Assembly (NCBI RefSeq): GCF_041321155.1
Contig: NZ_JBGGWB010000001.1
Coordinates: 1,678,501-1,742,500, forward strand
Source of the DNA: Sphingomonas sp. IW22
Lineage (GTDB): Bacteria > Pseudomonadota > Alphaproteobacteria > Sphingomonadales > Sphingomonadaceae
DNA: 64,000 bases
Direction of reading: 5' to 3'
In this document: in pieces, positions 14,812 to 23,638 of the stretch
Layout of the letters: each line of letters begins with the position of its first letter
Position numbering within the stretch: the stretch's first letter is position 1
Notes under the pieces: model-generated
The model's input: the letters and a program-made list of their open reading frames with translations, nothing else
The model's database searches: none
Told to the model about the DNA's origin: nothing
Made by a program: the position numbers and the translations under genes

Positions 14812-16934
14812 TATTCGCGCGGCGGCGGTCGTCGCGGTTCGCGATAGGGTGAGGGTCGGCGTTCCTCCACCGGGCGGCGGTCCTGCGGCGCGCGGCCCAA
14901 CGCGCGGTCGATCCATTCGCGGTCCAGCCGCTCGTTGGCGCGACCTTCCTCCGGCAACGGCGGGGCGAAATCGTCGCCCTCCTCACCGGGAACCACATAA
15001 TCCTCCTGTCCCGGCACGGGCGCCGGTTCCAGCGGATAGCCGTCGGGGCCGACAAACGCGCCATTATCGGGTTCGCCGAAATAGCTCTCGTCATCGGGTT
15101 CGACCTGCCATTCGGGCAGGGTCACCTGCGTTTCGAACTGTTCGACGGGGCGCTTGGCGACCGCCACCTTCATGAAATCGGCAAAGGCCTGGGCAGGCGC
15201 GCGGCCGCCCTGCAAGCCGCCGACGGCGCGGGCATCGTCGCGGCCCATCCACACGCCGGTGGTGAGACCGCTGGAAAAGCCCATGAACCACCCGTCCTTG
15301 TTCGAGCTGGTGGTGCCGGTCTTGCCCGCGACCGGCCGCCCGATCTGTGCTGCGCGGCCGGTGCCGGTGGCAACTGCCGATTGCAGCAGGTCGGTCATCT
15401 GCGCCGCGACAAAGGGCGCGACCAGCACGCGAGAGGTATCGACCTCATGTGCATAGATGACCTGTCCGTTCGCGGTGACGCGAGTGATGCCATAGGGGGT
15501 GACCGCAACGCCGCGATTGGCGACGCTGGCATAGGCGCGGGTCATGTCGATCAGGCGGACATTGCTGGTGCCCAGTACCATCGCCGGTTGGGTGTTGACG
15601 GGCGTGGTGATGCCCATGCGACGGGCCATGTCCGCGACCGCGCCAAAGCCGACCTGCTGGCCCAGCTTGGCCGCGACGGTATTGACCGAATAGGCAAAGG
15701 CGGAGCGCAGATCCATCGCCCCCGCAAAGCGGCCTGAACTGTTGCGCGGGCTCCACCCGTTGATGTTGACGGGTTCATCGACGACCTGGTCGTCGGGCCG
15801 TGCCCCCGCCTCCAGCGCGGCGAGATAGACGAACAGCTTGAAGGCCGAGCCCGGCTGGCGGGTCGCCTGCGTCGCGCGGTTATAGTTGGAGGTGACGTAG
15901 TCCTTGCCGCCCACCATCGCGCGCACGGCGCCGTCGCGGTCCAGCGCGACCAGCGCGCCTTGCGTGCCCGCCGGGGCATGGGCGCTGATCGCCCGGTCGC
16001 CCGCGGCCTGCATCGACAGGTCCAACGTCGTCCACACGTCCAGCGGCGCCTGCGTCTCGTCGATCAGCATTTCCAGCTGCGGCAACGCCCAGTCGGTAAA
16101 ATAGCGCACGCTGTTCTGGCGCGGTTCGGGAGCCATCTGGACCTGGGTCGGTTCGGCGGCGGCAGCCTCGCCCGCGCTGATCGCGCCCGTTTCGACCATC
16201 AGGTCGAGGACGACGCCCGCACGCCCCACGGCGGCTTCGGCATCGGCGGTCGGCGAATAGCGACTGGGCGCCTTGACCAGCCCGGCAATTACCGCTGCTT
16301 CGGACAGCGACAGGTTGGTCGCGGGATGCTGGAAGAAGCGCCGCGACGCTGCGTCGACGCCGTACGCGCCCCCGCCGAAATAGACCTTGTTCAGGTAAAG
16401 TTCGAGGATCTGATCCTTCGAGAATTTCTGCTCGATCGCCAGTGCCAGAATGACTTCGCGCAGCTTGCGGCCGAAATCATATTTGTTCGAAAGAAAGACG
16501 GTGCGCGCGACCTGTTGCGTGATGGTGGACGCACCCTGAAGCCGCCGCCCGGTGCCGCGATTGTCGAAGGCGTTCTTGACCGACCGCGCAATGCCGATCG
16601 GATCGACGCCCCAATGCGATCGGAACCGCCGATCCTCCACCGACACCATCGCCTGACGCATCGCCAGCGGGATATTGCGATAGGGTATCCATTCGCCATA
16701 GCTCGGCCCCAGCGACACGATCACGGTACCGTCGGCGGCATGCACGCGGATCATCTGGCCGTTGGGTGACGATTTCAGCTCATCGAAGCTGGGGAGCGAC
16801 GTGCGCGCGGTATAGACGGCGATCAGCAGCGCGATTGCGGCAATCAGCGCGGCGGCTGCGCCGGTGATCAGCGTCCATGTGGCGATACGGCGCCAGCGCG
16901 GGGTCTGTGGCTTGCGGGGCTTTGAGGGCGGCAT
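14784..16934 (-). CDS. mrcA: penicillin-binding protein 1A (transglycosylase/transpeptidase)
   Basis: A class A penicillin-binding protein that polymerises and cross-links peptidoglycan. Of 716 residues, 19-42 form the single membrane anchor. The GT51 domain follows, with catalytic Glu100 in VSVEDRRFRSHWG, then GASTITQQVARTVFLSN and EQKFSKDQILELYLNKVYFGGG in short succession. The transpeptidase domain has SxxK at Ser363-Lys366 (GSAFK), SVN at 416-418 and KTG at 538-540. The C-terminal ~100 residues are proline-, acid- and arginine-rich and probably disordered. msrB lies 62 bp upstream on the same strand. The name PBP1A is by domain order; the family has close paralogues. Confidence 0.94.
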   Translation of the reverse strand: MPPSKPRKPQTPRWRRIATWTLITGAAAALIAAIALLIAVYTARTSLPSFDELKSSPNGQMIRVHAADGTVIVSLGPSYGEWIPYRNIPLAMRQAMVSVEDRRFRSHWGVDPIGIARSVKNAFDNRGTGRRLQGASTITQQVARTVFLSNKYDFGRKLREVILALAIEQKFSKDQILELYLNKVYFGGGAYGVDAASRRFFQHPATNLSLSEAAVIAGLVKAPSRYSPTADAEAAVGRAGVVLDLMVETGAISAGEAAAAEPTQVQMAPEPRQNSVRYFTDWALPQLEMLIDETQAPLDVWTTLDLSMQAAGDRAISAHAPAGTQGALVALDRDGAVRAMVGGKDYVTSNYNRATQATRQPGSAFKLFVYLAALEAGARPDDQVVDEPVNINGWSPRNSSGRFAGAMDLRSAFAYSVNTVAAKLGQQVGFGAVADMARRMGITTPVNTQPAMVLGTSNVRLIDMTRAYASVANRGVAVTPYGITRVTANGQVIYAHEVDTSRVLVAPFVAAQMTDLLQSAVATGTGRAAQIGRPVAGKTGTTSSNKDGWFMGFSSGLTTGVWMGRDDARAVGGLQGGRAPAQAFADFMKVAVAKRPVEQFETQVTLPEWQVEPDDESYFGEPDNGAFVGPDGYPLEPAPVPGQEDYVVPGEEGDDFAPPLPEEGRANERLDREWIDRALGRAPQDRRPVEERRPSPYREPRRPPPREYQEPGFPNQ

Positions 16935-16996
16935 CGCTTATTGCGATTAAGCAGGTGGGGGCAGGGGCACAAGCGCCGCCTGCCTGATCGTGCCTG

Positions 16997-17398
16997 TCAG
17001 CCGGCTGAACGCGCTTTGAAATCCAGTGCGACCGAATTCATGCAGAATCGCAGGCCCGTGGGCGGCGGCCCGTCGGGAAATACATGGCCCAGGTGCCCGT
17101 CGCACACCGCGCAGCGCGTTTCGACGCGGCGCATGCCATGGGTCAGATCCTCGTGATTGGTAACGGCTTCTTCGGACAGGGGCCGGGTAAAGCTGGGCCA
17201 GCCAGAGCCGGAATCATATTTGTCGTCGCTGTCGAACAGCGGGTTGCCGCATCCGGCACAGCGGTAGATGCCGTCAGCCTTGTTGTCGGTGAAATGGCCG
17301 GAAAAGGCGCGCTCGGTCCCGGCTTCACGCAGTACGTGATACTGGACCGGGGTCAGGCGGCGGCGCCATTCCGATTCGGGCAGGTCGAGCTTTTCCAT
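16997..17398 (-). CDS. msrB: peptide-methionine (R)-S-oxide reductase
   Basis: MsrB reduces the R form of methionine sulfoxide in proteins. The 133 residues carry the zinc cysteines Cys47/Cys50 (YRCAGC) and Cys96/Cys99 (RCAVCD) and the catalytic Cys119 in GLRFCMNSVAL, with the family signature SGSGWPSFTRP. ATG at 17398 begins the family N-terminus MEKLDLPESEWRRRLTP; the frame runs further upstream without homology. There is no signal peptide, so it is cytosolic, unlike the exported MsrA at 34621. It follows the methyltransferase gene by 49 bp and precedes the PBP1A gene. Confidence 0.96.
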   Translation of the reverse strand: MEKLDLPESEWRRRLTPVQYHVLREAGTERAFSGHFTDNKADGIYRCAGCGNPLFDSDDKYDSGSGWPSFTRPLSEEAVTNHEDLTHGMRRVETRCAVCDGHLGHVFPDGPPPTGLRFCMNSVALDFKARSAG

Positions 17399-17447
17399 GA
17401 CCCGAATGTGTGGAGGCGCACCGCCGCCGTCAATTGCGCGTGGGCGC

Positions 17448-18086
17448 TTAATCCTGCGCGGGCGCGGCGGGGCCCTGTTCCGCCCAGTAAAGATGCGCGG
17501 GGGGTACGTTCCACCATTCCAGCGCATGATCGATCTGATTGAAACGCGGGCTCAGGAATTCCTTCACCTTAGGCGAGAACTGGTAGACCAGGAACGCGCC
17601 GCCCGGCCGGATGACCTTTGCCGTCGCATCGGCGATGGCATCGCCCACACCTGCGGGCAGGGTGGAGAAGGGCAGGCCCGACAGCACGTAATCGGCATGG
17701 AGAAAGCCGTGGTCCGCGACGATCTGGCATACATCGGCGGCCGACCCATGGACGACGCGCATCCGGTCATCGCGGATCGTCTGGCGCAGATAGCGGACGA
17801 AATCGACATTGGTGTCGATCGCCAGATAGATGCCGTCCGGACCCAGCGCATCGAGAATGGCCCGGCTGAACGTGCCGACGCCCGGCCCATATTCGACAAA
17901 CAGCTTGGTGTTCGCCCAATCGACCCGGCCCAGCATCCGCTGAATCAGCTTGTTCGAGGACGGCACGATCGAGCCGACCATCACCGGATGCTTGATGAAC
18001 CCCTTGAGGAACATGCCCCAGGGCGAAGGTACGCCATGCGGGCGGCGGGCAGCGCGGCGGGATTGCGTCGTCGAGATCGGGGTCAT
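17448..18086 (-). CDS. class I SAM-dependent methyltransferase, phospholipid N-methyltransferase-like
   Basis: A 212-residue Rossmann-fold methyltransferase. The SAM-binding motif I is LFVEYGPGVGTFSRAIL, followed by the acidic end of strand 2 (YLAIDTN), VVHGSAAD and LSGLPFSTLP. The N-terminal FLKGFIKHPVMVGSIVPSSNKL resembles the lead of soluble phosphatidylethanolamine N-methyltransferases (PmtA type), which bind the membrane surface through such amphipathic segments. It may thus make phosphatidylcholine precursors, but a role on another substrate, such as rRNA, is not excluded. It diverges from the MFS gene across 150 bp. Confidence 0.75.
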   Translation of the reverse strand: MTPISTTQSRRAARRPHGVPSPWGMFLKGFIKHPVMVGSIVPSSNKLIQRMLGRVDWANTKLFVEYGPGVGTFSRAILDALGPDGIYLAIDTNVDFVRYLRQTIRDDRMRVVHGSAADVCQIVADHGFLHADYVLSGLPFSTLPAGVGDAIADATAKVIRPGGAFLVYQFSPKVKEFLSPRFNQIDHALEWWNVPPAHLYWAEQGPAAPAQD

Positions 18087-18236
18087 CGGCTACTCATGCT
18101 GGAAATCGGCGCGACCATGGCGTGTCATGACGGCGTCGTAAAGTTGTAACGAGCGGCTGGTGCGCCCGGTTGCACGTCCAGCCGAGCGAAGCAACGGGCA
18201 AGGAGCGCTTTTCATCGCATCCGCACGGGCGTAGCC

Positions 18237-19529
18237 ATGTCGCCAATGGCCCGACCCGACCGCCAGTTCCTATTGCTGTTCGCCGTGATGCTGGTGATCG
18301 CGGCGGGCAATACGGCGCTGCAATCGGTGCTGCCGGCGCTGGGCCGGTCGCTGGGGGTTGCTGATACGGCGGTGGCGGCGGCCTTTTCTGTGTCGGCGCT
18401 CCTGTGGGTTCTGGCTGCCCCATTCTGGGCCAATCGGTCGGATCGCCGGGGCCGCCGGGCCATGGTGCTGTTGGGCATTGCCGGGTTCACCGCATCGGTC
18501 TTGTTGTGCGGTATATTCCTGATGGCAGGCATCAATGGCTGGATTTCCGCCGGTGCCGCCTTTGTCGCGTTCATCGGCGCGCGCATGTTGTACGGCGGAT
18601 TCGGCGCCGCCGCCCCGCCCGCCGTGCAGGCGATGGTCGCGGGCAGCACGGGGCCGGAGGATCGCACGCGTATGCTGGCGCTGATCGGCTCTGCCTTTGG
18701 ACTGGGGACCATCATCGGCCCGGCGCTGGCGCCTTATCTGGTGCTTGGCCGTTTTGCGGGCGTTGAGGTGGGCCTGGCGGGCCCGGCGTTCGTCTTTGCC
18801 GCCATTGGCCTAGTCACCGGGATCGCGGCGGCGCGAATGTTGCCCGCTGATGTCGTGCCGGGCGAAAGCCATGGTGCGGCGCAAAGCTATCCTTCGGTCG
18901 GTGGACAGGCTTCCGGCGCGGCGGTGGTCGCGGCGACCAGTTCGGGCGGCCAGCGCGTCGGTTATCTCGACCCGCGCATACGCGCGTGGATGATCGTCGG
19001 GCTGGTAATGGGCCATGCACAGGCAATGATCGGCCAGACGATGGGCTTTCTGGTGATCGACCGGCTGGCGCTGCCCCCGGCAGAAGCCCTTGGGCCGACG
19101 GGTATCGTGCTGATGGTGGGGGCAGGGGCCGCGTTACTGGTGCAATGGGGGCTGATCCCGATCCTGAACCTGTCGCCCCGCGCGCTGGCGCTGGGCGGAT
19201 GCGCGCTGGCCGCGCTGGGCTGTGCGGCGACGGGCGTGGCGACGACGCTTTACGGCATCACCATGGGCTATGGCCTGGCCGCGATGGGGTTCGGGTTCCT
19301 GCGGCCGGGATTCACTGCCGGTGCCTCGCTGGCGGTCGGGCCGGAATCGCAGGGAGCGGTCGCTGGCAAGGTGACGGCGGTGAACGGCGCGGCCTTTGTC
19401 CTCGGCCCGTCGATCGGGGTGGCGATGTATGAGGCATGGCGGCCGCTTCCCTATTGGGTCGCGGCCGCCGCCTTGCTGCTGTTGCTGGGCTATGCGTGGC
19501 GCAGGCTGGCAGCCGCGCTGCGCCCCTAG
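18237..19529 (+). CDS. MFS transporter
   Basis: A 430-residue major facilitator with about twelve hydrophobic segments. The inter-helix 2-3 motif reads FWANRSDRRGRRAMVLLG, close to the canonical GxxxDRxGRR loop. A longer hydrophilic loop follows helix six (about residues 205-240). The overall pattern resembles drug or small-metabolite efflux proteins; the substrate cannot be told. Start at 18237 or the methionine three codons later; no ribosome site is evident. Its last 4 bp overlap the end of the convergent CDC48 gene. Confidence 0.87.
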   Translation: MSPMARPDRQFLLLFAVMLVIAAGNTALQSVLPALGRSLGVADTAVAAAFSVSALLWVLAAPFWANRSDRRGRRAMVLLGIAGFTASVLLCGIFLMAGINGWISAGAAFVAFIGARMLYGGFGAAAPPAVQAMVAGSTGPEDRTRMLALIGSAFGLGTIIGPALAPYLVLGRFAGVEVGLAGPAFVFAAIGLVTGIAAARMLPADVVPGESHGAAQSYPSVGGQASGAAVVAATSSGGQRVGYLDPRIRAWMIVGLVMGHAQAMIGQTMGFLVIDRLALPPAEALGPTGIVLMVGAGAALLVQWGLIPILNLSPRALALGGCALAALGCAATGVATTLYGITMGYGLAAMGFGFLRPGFTAGASLAVGPESQGAVAGKVTAVNGAAFVLGPSIGVAMYEAWRPLPYWVAAAALLLLLGYAWRRLAAALRP

Positions 19530-21814
19530 CCCTTGGGGCCGCGTGGTTCGAGCATCCCCGGCGCAATGAAGCCGATCGGCTGAAGCGCCACGGCATCCTG
19601 TTTCAGGCGGGCGGCCATGTGCTCATATTCCTGCTCCATCTCGGCCGTGACGGTGGCGCGCGAATCGGCAAAGGCCGCTTCGAAATGGCGCATCGTCACC
19701 TCGCTGGCCTCCAGCGTCTCTCGCAATGCGATCAGGCCCGCACGGCGCACCACATCCTCCAGATCGGCGCCGGTAAAGCGCACCGCCCGGTCGGCTATGG
19801 CCGACAGGTCGACATCGTCAGCCAGCGGCATGCGCTTGGTCTGGATCTCCAGAATGCGCAGCCGCCCCTCCGCATTGGGGACGGGGACATAGACCAGTTC
19901 GTCGAATCGACCGGGGCGCAACAACGCCGGGTCGATCAGATTGGGGCGATTGGTCGCGCCGATCACCACCACCGACTGAAGCTCCTCCAGCCCGTCCATT
20001 TCGGCCAGAATGGTGTTGACCACCCGTTCGGTCACTTGCGGCTCACCCATACCGCCGCCGCGTGCAGGCACCAGGCTATCGAGTTCGTCGATGAAGATGA
20101 CGCAGGGCGCCACCTGTCGCGCGCGTGAGAACAGGCGGGCGATTTGCTGCTCGCTCTCCCCATACCATTTGGACAGCAGGTCGGACGATTTGGTGGCGAT
20201 GAAATTCGCCTCCGCTTCGCGCGCGACTGCCTTGGCCAGCAGCGTCTTGCCCGTGCCCGGCGGGCCATAGAGCAGGAAACCGCGCGCAGGCCTGATCCCC
20301 ATGCGCCGGAACGACATGGGAGAGCGCATCGGCAGTTCGACACCCTCCTTCAGCCGCATCTGCGCGTCGTCCAGCCCGCCGATATCGTCCCAGCGGACCT
20401 GCGGCACCTGAACCATCACTTCGCGCATCGCCGATGGCTGAACGCGCTTCAGCGCCTCAACGAAATCGGCGCGCGTGACCGACAGATTGTCCAGCGCCTC
20501 TGGCGGGATCGTCTGTTCGGACAGGTTCAGCTTGGGCATGATGCGGCGCACCGCGTCGATCGCGGCTTCGCGGGCAAGCGCCGCCAGATCGGCGCCGACA
20601 AAGCCATAAGTGGTGCGCGACAATTCGTTCAGGTCCACATCCTCGGCAATCGGCATGCCGCGGGTATGGATGCCCAGAATCTCGCGCCGCCCGCGTTCGT
20701 CAGGAACGCCGACGATGATCTCGCGGTCGAAACGGCCGGGTCGGCGCAGCGCCTCATCCAGTGCTTCGGGGCGGTTGGTGGCGGCGATGACGACAAGATT
20801 GGCGCGTGCCTCCAATCCGTCCATCAGCGTCAGCAACTGGGCGACCAGCCGCTTTTCGGCCTCACCCTGCACGCGGTCACGGCGGGGAGCGATCGAATCG
20901 ATTTCGTCGATGAAGACGATGGACGGCGCGGCACGCGTCGCGTCCTCGAACACTTCACGCAGGCGCTTTTCGGACTCGCCATAGGCCGAACCCATGATCT
21001 CCGGCCCGTTGATCAGGAAGAACTCCGCGTCGGATTCATTCGCGACGGCGCGCGCAAGTCTCGTCTTGCCGGTGCCGGGCGGGCCATGCAGCAACACGCC
21101 CTTGGGCGGATCGACGCCCAGCCGCTGGAACAGTTCGGGATAGCGCAACGGCAACTCGACCATCTCGCGCAGCTGGTCGATCGTTTGATGCATGCCGCCG
21201 ATATCGTCATAGGTGACGTCGGCGCGCCGCGATTCCTTTGGCTCTTCATAATCGGGCCGCAGCTCGATCTCGGTATTCTCGTCGATATGGACGATGCCTC
21301 GCGGGGTGGTCGAAATGACCGCCAGCCGGATTTCCTGCAGCGCATAGGCGGGCGCGCGCAGATGCTGCGCCACGCTGGCGGGGATGTTCGATACGCGCTG
21401 CTGGCCGACGGTGGAAACCGTGTCCCCCTGCGTCAGCGGACGGCCCAGAAAGGTGCGCTTCAAAGCCTGTGCCGACCCCTGAAGCCGCAGGTTATGCGAA
21501 GCGGGGGCAAAGACGACGCGCGTGGCAGGCTTGGATTCGGCGGCGCGGACCTCGACGAAATCGCCCGACCCGGCGCCCGCATTGGCGCGCTGAAGCCCGT
21601 CGATCCGGATGATCTCCAGCCCCTCATCCTCGGGATAGGGCATGACTGCGCGCGCCGGGGTCGACCGCTTGCCGACGATTTCGATGACGTCACCCTCGGT
21701 GATGCCCAGCGCGCCCAGTATCGCGCGTGGGACATGCGCGACCCCGCGACCGCTGTCTTCCGGCCGCGCATTGGCGACTTGTAGCTTTCTTGAGCGGGTT
21801 TCTTCGTCGGCCAT
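19526..21814 (-). CDS. CDC48/VAT-type double AAA+ ATPase
   Basis: A 762-residue protein with the architecture of archaeal VAT and eukaryotic Cdc48/p97: an N-terminal substrate-binding double-psi barrel ([24 protein letters not shown]), then two AAA+ modules. Walker A of D1 is GPPGTGKT near 244-251 with [13 protein letters not shown]; Walker A of D2 is GPPGTGKT near 517-524 with [13 protein letters not shown]. Each has a second region of homology ([38 protein letters not shown]) supplying arginine fingers. Such unfoldases remodel proteins or complexes by threading them through a hexameric pore. ATG at 21814 follows GAGGGATTG. Natural substrates in bacteria are not known. Confidence 0.92.
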   Translation of the reverse strand: MADEETRSRKLQVANARPEDSGRGVAHVPRAILGALGITEGDVIEIVGKRSTPARAVMPYPEDEGLEIIRIDGLQRANAGAGSGDFVEVRAAESKPATRVVFAPASHNLRLQGSAQALKRTFLGRPLTQGDTVSTVGQQRVSNIPASVAQHLRAPAYALQEIRLAVISTTPRGIVHIDENTEIELRPDYEEPKESRRADVTYDDIGGMHQTIDQLREMVELPLRYPELFQRLGVDPPKGVLLHGPPGTGKTRLARAVANESDAEFFLINGPEIMGSAYGESEKRLREVFEDATRAAPSIVFIDEIDSIAPRRDRVQGEAEKRLVAQLLTLMDGLEARANLVVIAATNRPEALDEALRRPGRFDREIIVGVPDERGRREILGIHTRGMPIAEDVDLNELSRTTYGFVGADLAALAREAAIDAVRRIMPKLNLSEQTIPPEALDNLSVTRADFVEALKRVQPSAMREVMVQVPQVRWDDIGGLDDAQMRLKEGVELPMRSPMSFRRMGIRPARGFLLYGPPGTGKTLLAKAVAREAEANFIATKSSDLLSKWYGESEQQIARLFSRARQVAPCVIFIDELDSLVPARGGGMGEPQVTERVVNTILAEMDGLEELQSVVVIGATNRPNLIDPALLRPGRFDELVYVPVPNAEGRLRILEIQTKRMPLADDVDLSAIADRAVRFTGADLEDVVRRAGLIALRETLEASEVTMRHFEAAFADSRATVTAEMEQEYEHMAARLKQDAVALQPIGFIAPGMLEPRGPKG

Positions 21815-21918
21815 CAATCCCTCATCCTCGTGTCGCGCCATCGTTTCGGGGCACGAAGCGCGCGAGATAGGGATCGGGTTGCATCGACGCGAGTGGCGCA
21901 CATGCTGGTTGCGCTAAC

Positions 21919-21947
21919 AAAAAAAGGCCGACCCCGCAGGATCGGCC
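21919..21947 (-). terminator. strong minus-strand intrinsic terminator with no recognised gene before it
   Basis: In minus-strand RNA GGCCGAUCC pairs with GGGUCGGCC (9 bp, one G.U) around a UGCG tetraloop and is followed by seven U. In plus-strand RNA the same position is a C.A mismatch and there is no U-tract, so the element is directional. The neighbouring leftward gene (CDC48) begins further left, so it cannot be what is terminated. Confidence 0.8.
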
Positions 21948-21956
21948 ATGAAAGTT

Positions 21957-22073
21957 TTAGGAGAGGATGCCTGAAAGGCCCGATCTTTCTGTTGCATCGC
22001 TAACTATTGTGCAAGTGCGAAAGGGGGGATCGTGGTTGCAGTTTTTGCAATCGTTAAATTGCCGTACTGCCAT
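21957..22073 (-). ncRNA. candidate small RNA or 38-residue small-protein gene
   Basis: The transcript ended by the terminator at 21919-21947 must arise between there and the LysR coding region. The stretch has a minus-strand frame of 38 codons from ATG at 22073 to TAA at 21957, ten bases before the hairpin, encoding a cysteine-containing peptide (MAVRQFNDCKNC...PPFRTC). No clear ribosome site precedes this ATG, and an in-frame ATG at 22094 is an alternative. The region is less GC-rich than its surroundings. A non-coding RNA is equally possible; the rest of the 313-bp gap 21815-22127 holds only the CDC48 leader and the presumed lysR promoter. Confidence 0.35.
22036..22050. promoter_or_regulatory. 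palindrome upstream of lysR gene, possible operator
   Basis: TTGCAGTTTTTGCAA (TTGC-N7-GCAA) lies 77 bp before the LysR-type gene, at a position and of a kind used for autoregulation by LysR proteins. Assignment is by position only. Confidence 0.3.
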
Positions 22074-22127
22074 CTTTATGAAGACGGTTCCCATCCGCGA
22101 TGATGCAGTGCAAAATGCAGATCGCGC

Positions 22128-23024
22128 ATGCGACGGCTCCCGCCCCTTTCGGCCATTGAGGCCTTTGTCCAGGTCGCCCGACTGGGTTCGATCAAGGCCG
22201 CAGCGGGCGAACTGGCGTTGTCGTCGCCGGCGCTCAGCCGCCGGGTTCAGGCGCTGGAACGCTTTATGGGAAAGCCCCTGTTCGACCGGCGGCACCAGGC
22301 CATCGTCCTGAACGCCGATGGTGAGCGGCTGTTGTCCCAAATCGCCCCCGCACTGGATGCGATGAGCGACGCGATCGACGCGATGACCAGCGGCGGCGAA
22401 TTGCTGCGTCTGCGCCTGGGCCTGTTGCCGCTTTACGCATCCCGCCGGTTGATGCCACGGCTGGGCGAGTTGAAGGCGGCGCATCCCGAACTGCACCTGG
22501 ATGTCGATACGCAGCCGAACCGGCAGGCGCGGCTTGGCGATTCGCTGGACGCCGCCATCGTGTTGGCGCGGGACATCGATCCGGCGCTTTATGCGCGTCG
22601 GCTCGACCGTAATCGGGTGTTCGTGATCGGATGCCGCGATCTGCTGGACGGGCCGGACCCGGTGACGCGTCCCGAACATGTCAGCCGGCTGACCGCGCTG
22701 GTTCACCGTGACATGCCAGAGACGTTCATCGAATGGCGCCGCGCGATGGGCCTGCCCGAACTTGAGCCGCGAACGACCGACTTTTTCGATTCGGGCCCGC
22801 TGATGCTTGAGGCTGCGGCGCAGGGGCTGGGCGTGGCCTTCATGCTGGAAATGCATTTCGAAGGCGCGCGCGACGAACGGCTGATGCGATTGTTCGAGCC
22901 GGTCGACAGCGATTACAGCTATTGGTTCGTGTGCCGTCCCCGCGCGCTGCATACCCGCGCCGTACGGATTTTCCACGACTGGGTGCTCGCGGTCCTGAAT
23001 CCCGAACCGGCGAGCGCGCGATAG
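22128..23024 (+). CDS. LysR-type transcriptional regulator, GcvA-like
   Basis: A 298-residue regulator. The winged helix-turn-helix is at residues 5-65 (PLSAIEAFVQVARLGSIKAAAGELALSSPALSRRVQALE), followed by the linker helix and a periplasmic-binding-protein-like effector domain beginning LRLGLLPLYASRRLMPRL. The N-terminal pattern and IEAFVQVAR resemble GcvA/AmpR-like members. There is no obviously divergent target gene; the opposite strand upstream contains only the unexplained transcript and terminator at 21919-22073. The start has no strong ribosome site. Effector and targets unknown. Confidence 0.9.
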   Translation: MRRLPPLSAIEAFVQVARLGSIKAAAGELALSSPALSRRVQALERFMGKPLFDRRHQAIVLNADGERLLSQIAPALDAMSDAIDAMTSGGELLRLRLGLLPLYASRRLMPRLGELKAAHPELHLDVDTQPNRQARLGDSLDAAIVLARDIDPALYARRLDRNRVFVIGCRDLLDGPDPVTRPEHVSRLTALVHRDMPETFIEWRRAMGLPELEPRTTDFFDSGPLMLEAAAQGLGVAFMLEMHFEGARDERLMRLFEPVDSDYSYWFVCRPRALHTRAVRIFHDWVLAVLNPEPASAR

Positions 23025-23050
23025 GTCGCGGCCCGCCGGTCGATACGGGT

Positions 23051-23506
23051 TCAGGCAGTACGCATCTTCACGATTTTGCCCGGCGCGCGCGGCGGCTCAC
23101 CCTTGGGCAGTGCGTCGATCTGCTCCATGCCTTCGATCACTTCGCCCCAGACGGTGTACTGGCCGTCGAGAAAGGTCGCGTCGTCGAAGCAGATGAAGAA
23201 CTGGCTGTTGGCGCTGTTCGGGTTCATCGTGCGCGCCATCGAGCAGACGCCACGGACATGCGGTTCGCGGCTGAATTCGGCGGGCAGGTCGGGTTCGTCC
23301 GAACCGCCGGTACCGGTGCCGGTCGGATCGCCACCCTGCGCCATGAAGCCGTCGATCACCCGGTGAAAGACGACGCCGTCGTAAAAGCCGCGATCGGCCA
23401 GCGTGGCGATGCGTTCGACATGCTTGGGCGCCAGATCGGGGCGGAGGCGGATCGTCACGTCGCCGCCTTCCAGGGTCATGATGAGCGTTTCGGGCGTGTC
23501 GGCCAT
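23051..23506 (-). CDS. ppiB: cyclophilin-type peptidyl-prolyl cis-trans isomerase
   Basis: A 151-residue single-domain cyclophilin that speeds proline isomerisation during folding. Catalytic and signature elements are FYDGVVFHRVIDGFMAQGGDPTGTGTGG (with the catalytic arginine after FH), NSANSQFFICFDDATFLDGQYTVWGEV. No signal peptide is present, so it is cytosolic (PpiB type). It is convergent with the LysR gene, 26 bp apart, and divergent from mgtE. Confidence 0.95.
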   Translation of the reverse strand: MADTPETLIMTLEGGDVTIRLRPDLAPKHVERIATLADRGFYDGVVFHRVIDGFMAQGGDPTGTGTGGSDEPDLPAEFSREPHVRGVCSMARTMNPNSANSQFFICFDDATFLDGQYTVWGEVIEGMEQIDALPKGEPPRAPGKIVKMRTA

Positions 23507-23638
23507 GATGCTTCTCCTCGAATGGATGGGCGGCCCCTAGCGGCCCCATGTGTTGCTGGCAACGAACGGCGGGCCATTGCGGTTCTTGGCCTTGGGGCAT
23601 AAGCCCGCGCTTCATCCATTACAGCCAGGGAGGCGTGC

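Noticed and set aside
20144..21784. Plus-strand open frame of 546 codons opposite the CDC48 gene
   Set aside because: Fully antisense to a strongly conserved protein, with Gln/Arg/His-rich composition and no family features.
23507..23638. Magnesium riboswitch upstream of mgtE
   Set aside because: No M-box or ykoK-like conserved segments or terminator/antiterminator pair could be seen in 132 bp.
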